Shown piece by piece: positions 1-8,157 of a stretch of 64,000 nt of DNA. Each line of letters begins with the position of its first letter. Within the stretch, counting starts at the first letter, position 1. The position numbers were made by a program, and so were the translations under genes. This stretch comes from Methylovorus sp. MM2 (GTDB taxonomy: Bacteria; Pseudomonadota; Gammaproteobacteria; Burkholderiales; Methylophilaceae), in NCBI RefSeq assembly GCF_001648895.1, contig NZ_LXUF01000001.1, positions 1,409,726 to 1,473,725 on the forward strand, in the 5' to 3' direction. The notes beneath the pieces are model-generated. The model searched no databases, was not told the DNA's origin, and saw only the letters and a list, made by a program, of their open reading frames with translations.

Positions 1-1
1 T

Positions 2-1204
2 TTAAGACTGCTTAGAAGATTGTGCTGCTGGGGCGCCAGCAGGGGCTTCACCAAATGGATGCGGTGTCACCGGAGCGCCAGGACGCAATTTGATGATATT
101 GTCGACAATCACTTTGTCACCAGCTTGCAACCCATCAAGGATAATCCAGTTTGTACCTACCCAATCACCGGGAATAACAGGCCTAACAGTCGCTTCATTT
201 TTATCATTGACCACATAAACAAATTTGCTTTGCGCTGCGGAAGAAACTGCAGCCTGAGGCACAAGAAAGACGCCATCATGCGACCCTGTAGTAATGCGTG
301 CGCGAACAAACTGCCCAGGCAACAGACGCTTATCTGCATTCTCGAAAGTAGCGCGCAGTTGCTGTGTACCTAAAGTGGGATCGATCTGGCTCGCTGCAAA
401 ATTGATCTTACCTTTTTGAGCGTACTCACTGCCGTCAGGTAAAACCAATTGCACCTGTGTCACATTCTGGTCATTCAAATGACCGCCAAGCTTTGCCAAT
501 TCGCTATCAGAAAAACTGAAGCGCACCCAAATCGGCGAAAGCTGCACAACCGTCGTCAACAAGCTGGTATTGGCTGAAACCAAAGCCCCCTCAGAAAACT
601 GGAAGCGGCCAGAGATACCGCTAACAGGCGCAGTCACCGTGGTATATGAAAGATTCAGCTCGGCTTCGCGCACACTTGCCTCATACTGCAACAATGCCGC
701 TTTTGCAACATCATTATCTGATAGTGAATTGTCGAACTCGCGCTGACTGACTGATTGCGTAGCCAACAGATTTTTCAGTCTAGCTTCTTCACGTTCTGTC
801 TGCGCTACTTTTGCTTTTTGCTGAGCCAGTGAAGCACGCGCCTGAGCCAATGCTATTTCATAAGGCACTGGATCAATTAAAAACATGGCTTGGCCAGCCT
901 TCACTGACGTACCTTCTTCATATAGTCGCTTGAGTAATATACCGCCAACCCTTGGTCTTATTTCCACTTCCTTGGCACCTTCAGTCTGGGCTACTGCTTC
1001 GGCACTAATAGGTACTGTACTTGGCTGAACTTCAATCACACTGACTGGCATGGGCGGCATCTTGCCAGCGTTAGGGTCTGCCTTGCCACAGCCCACTAAG
1101 ACCAATCCTGTGATCAACACAGATAAAATCGCCTTATGTGAACTTTTTGTCAGTGACAGCCCGTTAATATAAGAATCGCTGAGGTTGAACTTGAAAGATG
1201 CCAT
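2..1204 (-). CDS. RND efflux periplasmic adaptor (membrane fusion) lipoprotein, AcrA/MexA family
   Basis: Adaptor that would link an inner-membrane RND pump to an outer-membrane channel. Residues 1-39 are a lipoprotein signal ending in the lipobox LVGC (lipidated Cys39). A biotinyl-lipoyl-like part, a long coiled-coil hairpin rich in A/Q/E/K (about residues 95-175) and beta-barrel domains follow, as in AcrA. The protein is complete at 400 aa, close to the family length. I chose ATG 1204 because GGAG lies six bases upstream; an ATG four codons earlier has no such site. The pump gene should follow beyond the left edge. It is divergent from the TetR gene at 1320 across a shared operator. Substrate cannot be told from sequence. 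Confidence 0.9.
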   Translation of the reverse strand: MASFKFNLSDSYINGLSLTKSSHKAILSVLITGLVLVGCGKADPNAGKMPPMPVSVIEVQPSTVPISAEAVAQTEGAKEVEIRPRVGGILLKRLYEEGTSVKAGQAMFLIDPVPYEIALAQARASLAQQKAKVAQTEREEARLKNLLATQSVSQREFDNSLSDNDVAKAALLQYEASVREAELNLSYTTVTAPVSGISGRFQFSEGALVSANTSLLTTVVQLSPIWVRFSFSDSELAKLGGHLNDQNVTQVQLVLPDGSEYAQKGKINFAASQIDPTLGTQQLRATFENADKRLLPGQFVRARITTGSHDGVFLVPQAAVSSAAQSKFVYVVNDKNEATVRPVIPGDWVGTNWIILDGLQAGDKVIVDNIIKLRPGAPVTPHPFGEAPAGAPAAQSSKQS

Positions 1205-1235
1205 GCATAACTCCATGTCTAATAAACCAATTTAT

Positions 1236-1290
1236 TTGCTTACATTCTTGAATGTATGTATATTACATACAAACATGTATGTATGTAAAT
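1236..1290. promoter_or_regulatory. Divergent promoters with AcrR-like palindromic operator
   Basis: Half-sites TACATACA (1264-1271) and TGTATGTA (1280-1287), separated by 8 bases, form a 24-bp palindrome of the same architecture as the AcrR operator of E. coli as I recall it. Rightward promoter: TTGCTT (1236-1241), 17-bp spacer, TATATT (1259-1264). Leftward promoter: TTTACA (1289-1284), 18-bp spacer, TAATAT (1265-1260). The operator overlaps both, so one bound repressor would silence the pump gene and its own gene. A second, shorter inverted repeat, TACATTC-tt-GAATGTA, lies at 1241-1256. Confidence 0.75.
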
Positions 1291-1319
1291 AGAATTTTGT
1301 TTGAGAGGCTAAAGATATC

Positions 1320-1937
1320 ATGGTTCGTAAAACCAAAGAAGATGCTGAACTAACACGTCAACGTATCATCGATGCGGCAAGAGATGTCTTTCTGGTTCGC
1401 GGCGTAAGTCGCACGAGCATGGAACAAGTAGCCACGCAAGCTGGTGTCACCCGTGGCGCCATCTACTGGCACTTCAACAATAAGACCGACCTCCTCTACG
1501 CGTTGCGTGATCGCGTATTCTTACCTTTAATTGATCGCATGGATGATACCTTGCTAGTTGAAGGTTCCACAGATCCGTTAACGCGTATCGAAAACTTCTT
1601 GTCTGGCACTATAAAGGTGTTGAATGACAGTATTGAGACACGCCAAACTTATGAAATCATGATGCTGAAATGTGAATATGTAGATGAATTTGAAGCCGTA
1701 CTACGGCAAATGATATCTACCTGCTCAGGCATTATTGAGAATGTGAGACTCACTTACGAACGCGCGCAGGTTAAAGGCCTATTAGCAGGTGACCTAACCC
1801 CTGCCGAGCTGGCCATGGATACCCACCTATTCTTTTCCGGCCTCCTCCATATGTGGGTAAAAGACATTGAAGGCACACAATTACGCCCGCATGCACTTGC
1901 CATGATCAAAACCCATATCAACCTACGTCGTAAATAA
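1320..1937 (+). CDS. TetR/AcrR-family transcriptional repressor
   Basis: Probable local repressor of the adjacent efflux operon. Residues about 10-58 form the TetR helix-turn-helix, including the stretch SMEQVATQAGVTRGAIYWHF that is typical of AcrR/TtgR-like regulators. The remaining alpha-helical domain of about 150 aa should bind the inducing drug and dimerise. Length (205 aa) is normal. GAGAGG lies 11 bases before the ATG. Divergence from the efflux adaptor and the AcrR-type operator between them support a classical repressor-pump pair; ligands are unknown. Confidence 0.9.
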   Translation: MVRKTKEDAELTRQRIIDAARDVFLVRGVSRTSMEQVATQAGVTRGAIYWHFNNKTDLLYALRDRVFLPLIDRMDDTLLVEGSTDPLTRIENFLSGTIKVLNDSIETRQTYEIMMLKCEYVDEFEAVLRQMISTCSGIIENVRLTYERAQVKGLLAGDLTPAELAMDTHLFFSGLLHMWVKDIEGTQLRPHALAMIKTHINLRRK

Positions 1938-2147
1938 AAAACGCTTTGCACCAATGACGAGCGCCCATAGATCATACGCACCATAGCCAAGCACGTATTT
2001 AATTTAATCGCATCGCCTCAGCGCTGTTTTATATTAATAATGCGCTCAATTAACCGTCTGGCCTAAAGTTTGCTGTAATCTAGCCGATGACAGATTAACT
2101 AGTCGCATGTCCAGCAACTGTAATCAAATAAGGAAAGTATCGACTCC

Positions 2148-4307
2148 ATGCGGTTGCGTGTAGCACTTAATAGCCCAGTAGACCAATCAAACACTTCCGG
2201 TGCCAATGCTTTTATCCAGAATTGGCTGAACAATCGTGAACATGTTTTAGATTCGTTACTGAGCAACCTTGACGGCATGGCCTACTGTTGCCTGTGTGAC
2301 GAACATTGGACCATGCTCTTCGTCAGTGATGGTTGTTACGATCTTACCGGTTATAAAGTCGAAGAGCTTTTAAACAACGACAAAGTATCCTTTCAGGAAA
2401 TCACGCTGGAAGAAGATCGCCAAGGCGTCCGCGACTTGGTAGAAATAGCAATGGAATCCCGCCAGCGCTTTGAGGTTGAATACAGAATTCTCAACGCCAG
2501 CGGCGAAATTCGTTGGGTCATGGAGCGAGGCACCGGCATATTCAATGAATCCGGCAAACTAGAAGCGCTTGAAGGCTTTATCCAAGACATCACGATTAAT
2601 AAGAGATTCGAGCATGACCTAAAGCAAGCAGAACAGCGCTATCGCAGTATCTTTGAGAATACGGTGGAAGGTATTTTCCAGACCAGCCCTGATGGACGAT
2701 ATCTGAGCGCAAATCCTGCTTTGGCCAAGATATACGGATTTGAATCCCCAGAAGATTTGATTGCATCGCTTAACGATATTGAGCACCAACTGTATGTAAA
2801 ATCAACCAGCCGTCATGAGTTTGCAGAACTCATGCAGCAACAGAAACGTGTAACAAACTTTGAATCGGAAATCTATCGAGCGGATGGCAGCACGATATGG
2901 ATATCGGAAAATGCACGGGCAGTAAGGGATGAAAAAGGCAAGCTCCTTTATTACGAAGGCACTGTAGAAGATATCACCGAGCGCAAAAACTATAACGAGC
3001 TCATCGAATATCAGGCGACGCACGATGATTTAAGCGGCCTACCCAACAGAGTGCTACTGAAAGATCGCTTACAACAGGCGATCAATCATGCAGAACGCAC
3101 AAGCTCACAAGTGGCCGTTGTATTTGTGGATCTTGATCAATTCAAGAATGTAAACGACAGCATGGGGCACCATGTTGGCGACAAGTTACTCATATCGATG
3201 GCACAACGTCTTGAAAGCTGTGTGCGTGAAAGCGACACGGTGGCAAGGCCAGGCGGTGATGAGTTCGTACTGGTATTATCAGACATGTCCGGCCTTGAAG
3301 CACTAGGCCAAACACTGCAACGCATACTGACTAAGACGGCAGAACCTTGCATCATCGATGATCGCGAATTTGTGATCACTTGCAGCCTAGGCATTAGCAT
3401 CTACCCTGAAGATGGTAACGATAGCGAGACCTTGCTAAGAAATGCCGATACTGCGATGTACAAAGCCAAGGAAGCTGGCAAGAATAACTTCCAGTTCTTC
3501 ACACAAGAGCTCAACTCAGCACTTATCGAACGCCTTGAACTTGAATACAGCATGCGGCAGGCGCTGATTCATGATGAGTTCATTTTGCACTATCAGCCCA
3601 AAGTCAGCTTCCTGACACAAAAATTGACGGGCTTTGAAGCACTGATTCGTTGGAACAGTCCAACCCATGGCTTGATTCCACCTACAAAATTTATCCCGAT
3701 TGCAGAAGAAAGCAGCCTGATCGAATCGATTGGTAGCTGGGTCATGCAAACGGCGTGCAAACAAGCCGTTGATTTATATAAACAGACAGGCATTAGGTTG
3801 CCCGTATCGATCAACGTATCGCCACGTCAATTTTATGAAAGGCAGCTTGTATCTGAAGTTGAGGCCGTATTGGCAAAAACCGGACTGCCTCCTGAGTATC
3901 TTGAGATAGAGATTACCGAAGGTACGCTGATTGAACAAACCTCTAAATTCATCGATATTCTAAAAAACTTGAAATCACTTGGCGTGAAGCTAGCGATCGA
4001 TGATTTTGGCACCGGATATTCAAGCATGGGTTATCTCAAACACTTCCCTATTGATAATTTAAAGATAGATAGAAGCTTTGTATGGGAGTTAGAGCAAGAC
4101 TCTGCGAATCAGGCGATTCTTAAGGCAATTGTGTCGCTTGGTCAAAACCTTGGGTTAAATGTGATTGCCGAGGGTGTGGAAACTGAACTGCAACGCGATT
4201 TTCTGATATCGATAGGCTGTAATGAGATGCAAGGCTATCTCTATAGCAAGCCTATTCCATTTAACCAGATAGTGGCTCATGTAAATAGCATACACGCGCT
4301 TGTATAG
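2148..4307 (+). CDS. PAS-PAS-GGDEF-EAL cyclic-di-GMP signalling protein
   Basis: Cytoplasmic sensor that makes and/or breaks cyclic di-GMP; no membrane segment or signal peptide is visible. Order: PAS/PAC 1 (about 35-155), PAS/PAC 2 (about 160-285), GGDEF (about 290-455) and EAL (about 465-715). The GGDEF signature is intact at residues 369-373 and the EAL triad at 497-499, followed by the family's catalytic EITEG and DDFGTGYS motifs, so both domains could be active. In many such tandem proteins the GGDEF acts mainly as a GTP-sensing regulator of the EAL phosphodiesterase; which applies here cannot be told. It has its own upstream region of 210 bases after the TetR gene. Confidence 0.9.
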   Translation: MRLRVALNSPVDQSNTSGANAFIQNWLNNREHVLDSLLSNLDGMAYCCLCDEHWTMLFVSDGCYDLTGYKVEELLNNDKVSFQEITLEEDRQGVRDLVEIAMESRQRFEVEYRILNASGEIRWVMERGTGIFNESGKLEALEGFIQDITINKRFEHDLKQAEQRYRSIFENTVEGIFQTSPDGRYLSANPALAKIYGFESPEDLIASLNDIEHQLYVKSTSRHEFAELMQQQKRVTNFESEIYRADGSTIWISENARAVRDEKGKLLYYEGTVEDITERKNYNELIEYQATHDDLSGLPNRVLLKDRLQQAINHAERTSSQVAVVFVDLDQFKNVNDSMGHHVGDKLLISMAQRLESCVRESDTVARPGGDEFVLVLSDMSGLEALGQTLQRILTKTAEPCIIDDREFVITCSLGISIYPEDGNDSETLLRNADTAMYKAKEAGKNNFQFFTQELNSALIERLELEYSMRQALIHDEFILHYQPKVSFLTQKLTGFEALIRWNSPTHGLIPPTKFIPIAEESSLIESIGSWVMQTACKQAVDLYKQTGIRLPVSINVSPRQFYERQLVSEVEAVLAKTGLPPEYLEIEITEGTLIEQTSKFIDILKNLKSLGVKLAIDDFGTGYSSMGYLKHFPIDNLKIDRSFVWELEQDSANQAILKAIVSLGQNLGLNVIAEGVETELQRDFLISIGCNEMQGYLYSKPIPFNQIVAHVNSIHALV

Positions 4308-4358
4308 TCAGTTTGATGGCGCTATGATGCTCCAAAGAATGACACGCTAAGGGATTTT

Positions 4359-4682
4359 GTGGATATACAATCTGGTGAGATTTACGGCAAGCAGGCATCA
4401 GGTAAGTTTGTGATGTATCACGTGCTTAAAGTGAGCAAGCATGTGATCACATTGCAGAATATAGATAACCCCCTGAGCCTGTTTGAGACAACCACGCAAA
4501 AACTACTTGCCTCAGGCTACATCCGCGTTAGCCAAACCCCGTATATTGATACGCAAACCACCACAGCAAAAAAACGTAAAGCTTCGCGCAAGCCGAACAG
4601 GTGCCCTTTTACACTGGATTTTCTTGAAGATCGCGCGGATAGCGAAAAACCTAAACCGGTATTCGCCGACCTATTTGCCTGA
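4359..4682 (+). CDS. Small hypothetical protein, basic
   Basis: Not recognised. The 107-aa product starts at a GTG with AAGGGA four bases upstream. It has a beta-rich first half (about 1-60: hydrophobic/charged alternation such as KFVMYHVLKVSKHVITLQNI), then a Thr/Lys/Arg-rich stretch (about 65-85) and an acidic end. There is no signal peptide or membrane segment. It follows the GGDEF-EAL gene by 51 bases on the same strand and may be co-transcribed. It is convergent with rimO, with only 14 bases between the stops. A short overlapping frame covers part of it, but this frame has the better start and reads to the natural boundary. Confidence 0.55.
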   Translation: MDIQSGEIYGKQASGKFVMYHVLKVSKHVITLQNIDNPLSLFETTTQKLLASGYIRVSQTPYIDTQTTTAKKRKASRKPNRCPFTLDFLEDRADSEKPKPVFADLFA

Positions 4683-4696
4683 CAACTTAGAGTTTC

Positions 4697-6022
4697 TTAA
4701 TGCCTATTAGGCGGTGACGCCCACAGATCATGTCCATCGGAGCTGGTGATTTGCGCTTCCACCATATCGCCAGGCTGCAATCCATCTGCTCCAGATAAGT
4801 AAACAACGCCATCGATCTCGGGCGCATCTGCACTTGTACGGCCAATAGCTTCATCACCATCGACTTCATCGACAAGCACCATTTCAATTCTGCCTATCTT
4901 TTGTTGCAGCTTTTGCGCGCTGATTTCTTCCTGCACTTCCATAAACCGAGCCAAGCGCTCTTGTTTTAAAGATTCTGGCACGGGGTTATCCAGTTGATTT
5001 GCAGGCGCACCATCGACAGGAGAATAAGCAAAACCCCCGACACGATCCAGCTGAGCTTCACGCAAAAAGTTTAGCAACTGCTCGAAATCATCGTCCGTTT
5101 CGCCGGGGAAGCCAACAATGAATGTGCTACGAATCGTAATATCAGGGCAAACTTCACGCCACGAATTGATTCTAGCCAGATTGTTTTCGCTACTAGCTGG
5201 GCGCTTCATTGCCTTTAAGATGCGCGGACTTGCATGCTGAAATGGAACATCAAGATACGGTAATATCAACCCATCCGCCATCAGAGGAATAATTTCATCC
5301 ACATGTGGGTATGGATAAACATAATGCATACGAACCCATACACCAAGCTCACCTAGTGCACTGGCCAGATCAGTCATACGTGTTTTTATCGGACGACCAT
5401 TCCAGAAACCTGTACGGTATTTAACATCGACACCATACGCACTGGTGTCTTGGGAGATCACCAGCAGCTCTGAAACACCTGCCTTCACAAGATTTTCTGC
5501 CTCTTGCATAACATCGCCGATGGGGCGGCTCACCAGGTCGCCACGCATTGAAGGGATGATGCAAAAACTACAGCGATGATTACATCCCTCAGATATCTTG
5601 AGGTATGCGTAATGTTTAGGCGTTAAACGAATACCTTGCGGTGGTACTAAATCTGTATATGGATCATGCAGTTTAGGTAAATTCGCATGTACGGCTGTCA
5701 TGACTTCTTCAAGGGCATGCGGCCCTGTAACGGCAAGTACACTCGGGTGCGCATTCTTTACGACACCTGCCTTGGCACCCAAACAACCAGTGACAATCAC
5801 TTTACCGTTCTCAGTCAGCGCTTCACCTATGGCATCTAAAGACTCTTGCACGGCGCTGTCTATAAAGCCACAAGTATTCACTACGACCAGATCAGAATCC
5901 TGATATGACGATGAGATGGCATAGCCCTCTGCCCGCAACTGGGTCAGGATACGTTCTGAATCTGAAGATGCCTTAGGGCATCCTAAAGAGACAAAACCAA
6001 CTTTGGGTACTGATTGATTCAT
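4697..6022 (-). CDS. rimO: Ribosomal protein uS12 methylthiotransferase RimO
   Basis: Radical SAM enzyme that methylthiolates the conserved Asp of ribosomal protein S12. The N-terminal UPF0004 domain carries the auxiliary cluster ligands Cys15, Cys51 and Cys80. The radical SAM CxxxCxxC is Cys147-Cys151-Cys154, and a TRAM domain closes the protein (about 375-441). Length of 441 aa is typical. The stretch [17 protein letters not shown] is characteristic of RimO rather than MiaB. It is a single gene, convergent with 4359 and 45 bases downstream of the ZIP transporter gene. Confidence 0.96.
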   Translation of the reverse strand: MNQSVPKVGFVSLGCPKASSDSERILTQLRAEGYAISSSYQDSDLVVVNTCGFIDSAVQESLDAIGEALTENGKVIVTGCLGAKAGVVKNAHPSVLAVTGPHALEEVMTAVHANLPKLHDPYTDLVPPQGIRLTPKHYAYLKISEGCNHRCSFCIIPSMRGDLVSRPIGDVMQEAENLVKAGVSELLVISQDTSAYGVDVKYRTGFWNGRPIKTRMTDLASALGELGVWVRMHYVYPYPHVDEIIPLMADGLILPYLDVPFQHASPRILKAMKRPASSENNLARINSWREVCPDITIRSTFIVGFPGETDDDFEQLLNFLREAQLDRVGGFAYSPVDGAPANQLDNPVPESLKQERLARFMEVQEEISAQKLQQKIGRIEMVLVDEVDGDEAIGRTSADAPEIDGVVYLSGADGLQPGDMVEAQITSSDGHDLWASPPNRH

Positions 6023-6067
6023 AATAAATTAACTTTTTGAATAGGCAAAAATTGAGTAGCGCGCAAC

Positions 6068-6859
6068 CTACTCAAGTACAAACTTGGTAAGGGCAATAGA
6101 GGCGATACCAAGTACGATCAATACGACTTGCTGGATAGTCGCCTTTAACTCTGTGCGTTTATGCAATCCTGGGATCAAATCTGCAACCGCAACATAGATC
6201 ATGCTAGCTGCGGCCAATCCTAATATCGATGGAATCCACTCGTGCACAGTCTGCAAACTAAAATAAGCAATTAGCCCGCCAACTACTGTGGCAAAACTAG
6301 AGAATAGATTAAAAAATAAAGCGCGTTTTTTACTATAGCCAGAGTGCAGCAATATCAGGAAATCCCCTACTTCCTGAGGAATCTCGTGCGCGATAATAGC
6401 AATCGCTGTGACGAAGCCGAGTTTCACATCCGTCATAAAAGCGGCGGCAATCAAAATACCATCGACGAAATTATGGAAAGTGTCACCCACCATGATCATC
6501 ATGCCACTACGTCCATGATCATGCTCCTCATGTTTATGAGCGTGTGTGTGATTGTGCTCAACGGCATGCGCCTCACACTCATCCCCATGGCAATGTCGCC
6601 AAAGTACTAATTTCTCAAGTACAAAAAATAACAAAATGCCAAACAAGACAGTTGCGGCCATGTTCTCCACACTGCTTGCCTCACTAAACGCATGCGGCAG
6701 TATCTCAAGGAAAGCTGCGCCTAGCAGCGCACCGATCGCATAGCTGATCAGCATGGGAATCCAGCTTGTACGTGTATTGAGCGCCAGAAAGGCCGCACAC
6801 AAAACGCTTAATACACCGCCTGCAAGGCTGGTCAAGATAATAAGGACTAAAGTAGACAT
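6068..6859 (-). CDS. ZIP-family divalent metal transporter
   Basis: Inner-membrane importer, probably for zinc and/or iron. About eight hydrophobic segments; the metal-site motifs HNFVDG (residues 129-134) and HEIPQEVGD (158-166) are intact, as in ZupT/ZIP proteins. A His-rich cytoplasmic loop (about 89-117, many HxH) sits between segments 3 and 4. I chose ATG 6859 over an in-frame TTG three codons upstream. No Shine-Dalgarno is visible, and a perfect TATAAT ends eight bases before the ATG, which suggests a leaderless mRNA. It is divergent from the Fur-box promoter of the heme locus, so iron control is possible. Confidence 0.88.
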   Translation of the reverse strand: MSTLVLIILTSLAGGVLSVLCAAFLALNTRTSWIPMLISYAIGALLGAAFLEILPHAFSEASSVENMAATVLFGILLFFVLEKLVLWRHCHGDECEAHAVEHNHTHAHKHEEHDHGRSGMMIMVGDTFHNFVDGILIAAAFMTDVKLGFVTAIAIIAHEIPQEVGDFLILLHSGYSKKRALFFNLFSSFATVVGGLIAYFSLQTVHEWIPSILGLAAASMIYVAVADLIPGLHKRTELKATIQQVVLIVLGIASIALTKFVLE

Positions 6860-6867
6860 AGCGCGCA

Positions 6868-6873
6868 ATTATA
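6868..6873 (-). promoter_or_regulatory. -10 box for a probably leaderless ZIP transcript
   Basis: TATAAT read leftward at 6873-6868; the ZIP ATG begins eight bases on, at 6859. The usual distance from -10 to transcription start would place the first base at or within one or two bases of that ATG. No good -35 hexamer is visible at 16-18 bp, so this is a tentative call. Confidence 0.45.
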
Positions 6874-6921
6874 CGGGATAAGCAAAATATCTCGCACTAG
6901 ATTGCATAGCAGATAAACATC

Positions 6922-6954
6922 TTGCAAAAATTAATGAGAACGATTATCATTTGA
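6922..6954 (+). promoter_or_regulatory. Sigma-70 promoter overlapped by a Fur box
   Basis: TTGCAA (6922-6927) and TATCAT (6945-6950) are spaced by 17 bp. A Fur-type site at 6936-6954 (core GAGAACGATTATCATT) matches about 13 of 19 positions of the Fur consensus by eye and covers the -10 box. Fe-Fur should therefore block this promoter when iron is plentiful. It drives the 74-aa gene at 6991 and perhaps the heme locus beyond. Confidence 0.75.
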
Positions 6955-6990
6955 GAAATATTTGATTCACTTTGAGATAAAAAGACCGTT

Positions 6991-7215
6991 ATGTTGCCAG
7001 CGAAAGCCCCTGTAAAAACATGCTTACTCAAGCTATTTGATGAACTGATCGAGCATGATGGCTATGGCAATTTAAAGGTTGAAATACGTTTATTACGTAG
7101 AGGTCAGAAAGAAGTGATTATTGATTGTGGCAAACAGTATCGTTTTGTGGTGGATTTTCAACCAAATGCTGAATCTGCACTGCCACAGGATGCAACAGCA
7201 TCAAGCATTAGCTAA
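6991..7215 (+). CDS. Small protein at the head of the Fur-controlled heme locus
   Basis: The 74-aa product is not confidently recognised. It has no signal peptide or membrane segment and is basic in the middle (about 33-54: RLLRRGQKEVIIDCGKQYRF). That stretch resembles, loosely, the G-x-x-EV-x-I-x3-G-x-x-YR pattern of HemP-type heme-uptake small proteins, which is inference only. It lies 37 bases downstream of a Fur-box promoter and in front of the PEP-CTERM/heme-uptake genes, so an iron-starvation role is likely. The Shine-Dalgarno is weak (GAGATAAAAAGA). Confidence 0.6.
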   Translation: MLPAKAPVKTCLLKLFDELIEHDGYGNLKVEIRLLRRGQKEVIIDCGKQYRFVVDFQPNAESALPQDATASSIS

Positions 7216-7226
7216 TTAAGTTTCCT

Positions 7227-7244
7227 GATGGCTGATCAGCCATC
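7227..7244. repeat. Perfect 18-bp palindrome downstream of the small iron gene
   Basis: GATGGCTGATCAGCCATC is fully self-complementary. It is followed by A6 rather than T on the + strand, so it is not a standard terminator for the 6991 gene. It could be an mRNA 3' end-protecting hairpin or a protein site. It sits 9 bases before the first PEP-CTERM leader element, in the same relative place as the 14-bp stem-loop at 8021-8055 before the second element. Confidence 0.6.
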
Positions 7245-7253
7245 AAAAAATCG

Positions 7254-7321
7254 TCCGACGGTGTGAGACCGTGGATTTGTACTGTTGAGTTTTACGCCTG
7301 CAAGCGCCTTCATGGGGAAGG
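7254..7321 (+). promoter_or_regulatory. Two-hairpin leader element, copy 1 (upstream of PEP-CTERM gene 1)
   Basis: Hairpin 1: lower stem TCC/GGA, a bulged G, upper stem ACGGT (7258-7262), loop GTGAG (7263-7267), ACCGT (7268-7272). Hairpin 2: CCTTC (7307-7311), loop ATGGG, GAAGG (7317-7321). The hairpins are 31 bases apart, and the second ends 28 bases before the ATG. Copy 2 at 8056-8129 has the same loops, pairing and distances. This suggests a cis-acting RNA; function unknown. Confidence 0.6.
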
Positions 7322-7349
7322 GTCAACGGCAATTTCACGAGGTTTTATC

Positions 7350-8006
7350 ATGGCTTTATCTACTAAAGTATCCGCGCTAGCATTGGTGCTTGGCGCTGCA
7401 TTCAGTTCTTCTGCATTCGCAACCGGTGATGTATGGGATTCCGCTTCTCCTTGGGGTTCAGCAACGCTTACCGACTTTGCCGGATGGTCGGTATTTAATA
7501 GCGCAAACGACACAACTGCAGACGATGCTGGCAGCGGCATTGGTAGCGTTACAGAAACTACTGGCACCGGTTTCGCAACCGGTGGCGGCAATATCTACAG
7601 CTACATGGGTAGCGGGACAAGTTTCACTATCAACCTAGCTGGCACAACTGGCGATGTGTTCGATGTATATCTACGCATTGCGACCGTCGGTTTGCTGCCA
7701 AGCACTACAGCCCTTCTTAACAACGTAGCGGCAACAAGCACTGTAGCATTCTATGAATCCCAAGGTACCGTAATGGGATCTCCGTCAGGCGAGCAGGAAG
7801 CTTACTGGGTTTGGGAGAACGTGACTGGGGCATCTCTATATACATTCCAGTTTAGCAATAGCACACCGCATGTCAGCCTAGATCAACTTCAAGTAGCAAC
7901 GATTGCAGCAGTTCCAGAACCTAGCACGTACGGCATGTTGGCTCTTGGTCTTGGCGTTGTTGGCTTGTTCGGCCGTCGTAAGGGCAACAAAAAGCAATTC
8001 GCTTAA
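7350..8006 (+). CDS. PEP-CTERM sorting-domain protein, paralogue 1
   Basis: Exported 218-aa protein. Signal peptide residues 1-24 (cleavage after SSAFA), then a Gly/Ser/Thr-rich, beta-sandwich-like body. The C-terminal PEP-CTERM tag starts VPEPSTYG (about 188), followed by a hydrophobic helix and the basic end GRRKGNKK, the signal that exosortase uses for sorting and cleavage. I chose ATG 7350 because GAGG lies seven bases upstream; an in-frame GTG at 7263 falls inside the leader hairpin. About half the body aligns with paralogue 2 (shared GDVFDVYLR, SLDQL, NVTG). It lies in a heme-uptake locus; the molecular role is unknown. Confidence 0.88.
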   Translation: MALSTKVSALALVLGAAFSSSAFATGDVWDSASPWGSATLTDFAGWSVFNSANDTTADDAGSGIGSVTETTGTGFATGGGNIYSYMGSGTSFTINLAGTTGDVFDVYLRIATVGLLPSTTALLNNVAATSTVAFYESQGTVMGSPSGEQEAYWVWENVTGASLYTFQFSNSTPHVSLDQLQVATIAAVPEPSTYGMLALGLGVVGLFGRRKGNKKQFA

Positions 8007-8020
8007 TTTATCTGCATTCT

Positions 8021-8055
8021 GATATCCGTTAATCGCTCATAGATTAACGGATATC
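8021..8055. repeat. 14-bp perfect stem-loop between the PEP-CTERM genes
   Basis: GATATCCGTTAATC (8021-8034), loop GCTCATA, GATTAACGGATATC (8042-8055). No T-run follows on either strand, so a standard intrinsic terminator is unlikely. It may stabilise the upstream mRNA 3' end or set off the second leader, which starts at the next base. Confidence 0.65.
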
Positions 8056-8129
8056 GAATCCCCAACGGGGTGAGTCCGTGGGTTCTTTATATATTTAGTC
8101 ACGTATTCAGCATGCCTTCTTGGGGAAGG
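8056..8129 (+). promoter_or_regulatory. Two-hairpin leader element, copy 2 (upstream of PEP-CTERM gene 2)
   Basis: Hairpin 1: lower stem GAA..CCC/GGGTTC with a bulged A, upper stem ACGGG (8065-8069), loop GTGAG (8070-8074), TCCGT (8075-8079). Relative to copy 1, the closing T-A pair becomes G-U, so pairing is kept while the bases change. Hairpin 2: CCTTC (8115-8119), loop TTGGG, GAAGG (8125-8129). It ends 28 bases before the ATG, as in copy 1. Confidence 0.6.
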
Positions 8130-8157
8130 GTTGCCAAATACACAGGAAGGATAAATC

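Noticed and set aside
7227-7244. Palindrome as intrinsic terminator of the small iron gene
   Set aside because: A-run, not T-run, follows on the + strand; kept as an unassigned hairpin.
7216-7349. Sigma-54 promoter expected for PEP-CTERM genes under PrsK/PrsR
   Set aside because: No GG-N10-GC pair in the -24/-12 form was found in either leader.
8060-8126. Pseudoknot between TCCCCAA (8059-8065) and TTGGGGA of hairpin 2 in leader copy 2
   Set aside because: The pairing is not possible in copy 1, so it is not part of the shared structure.
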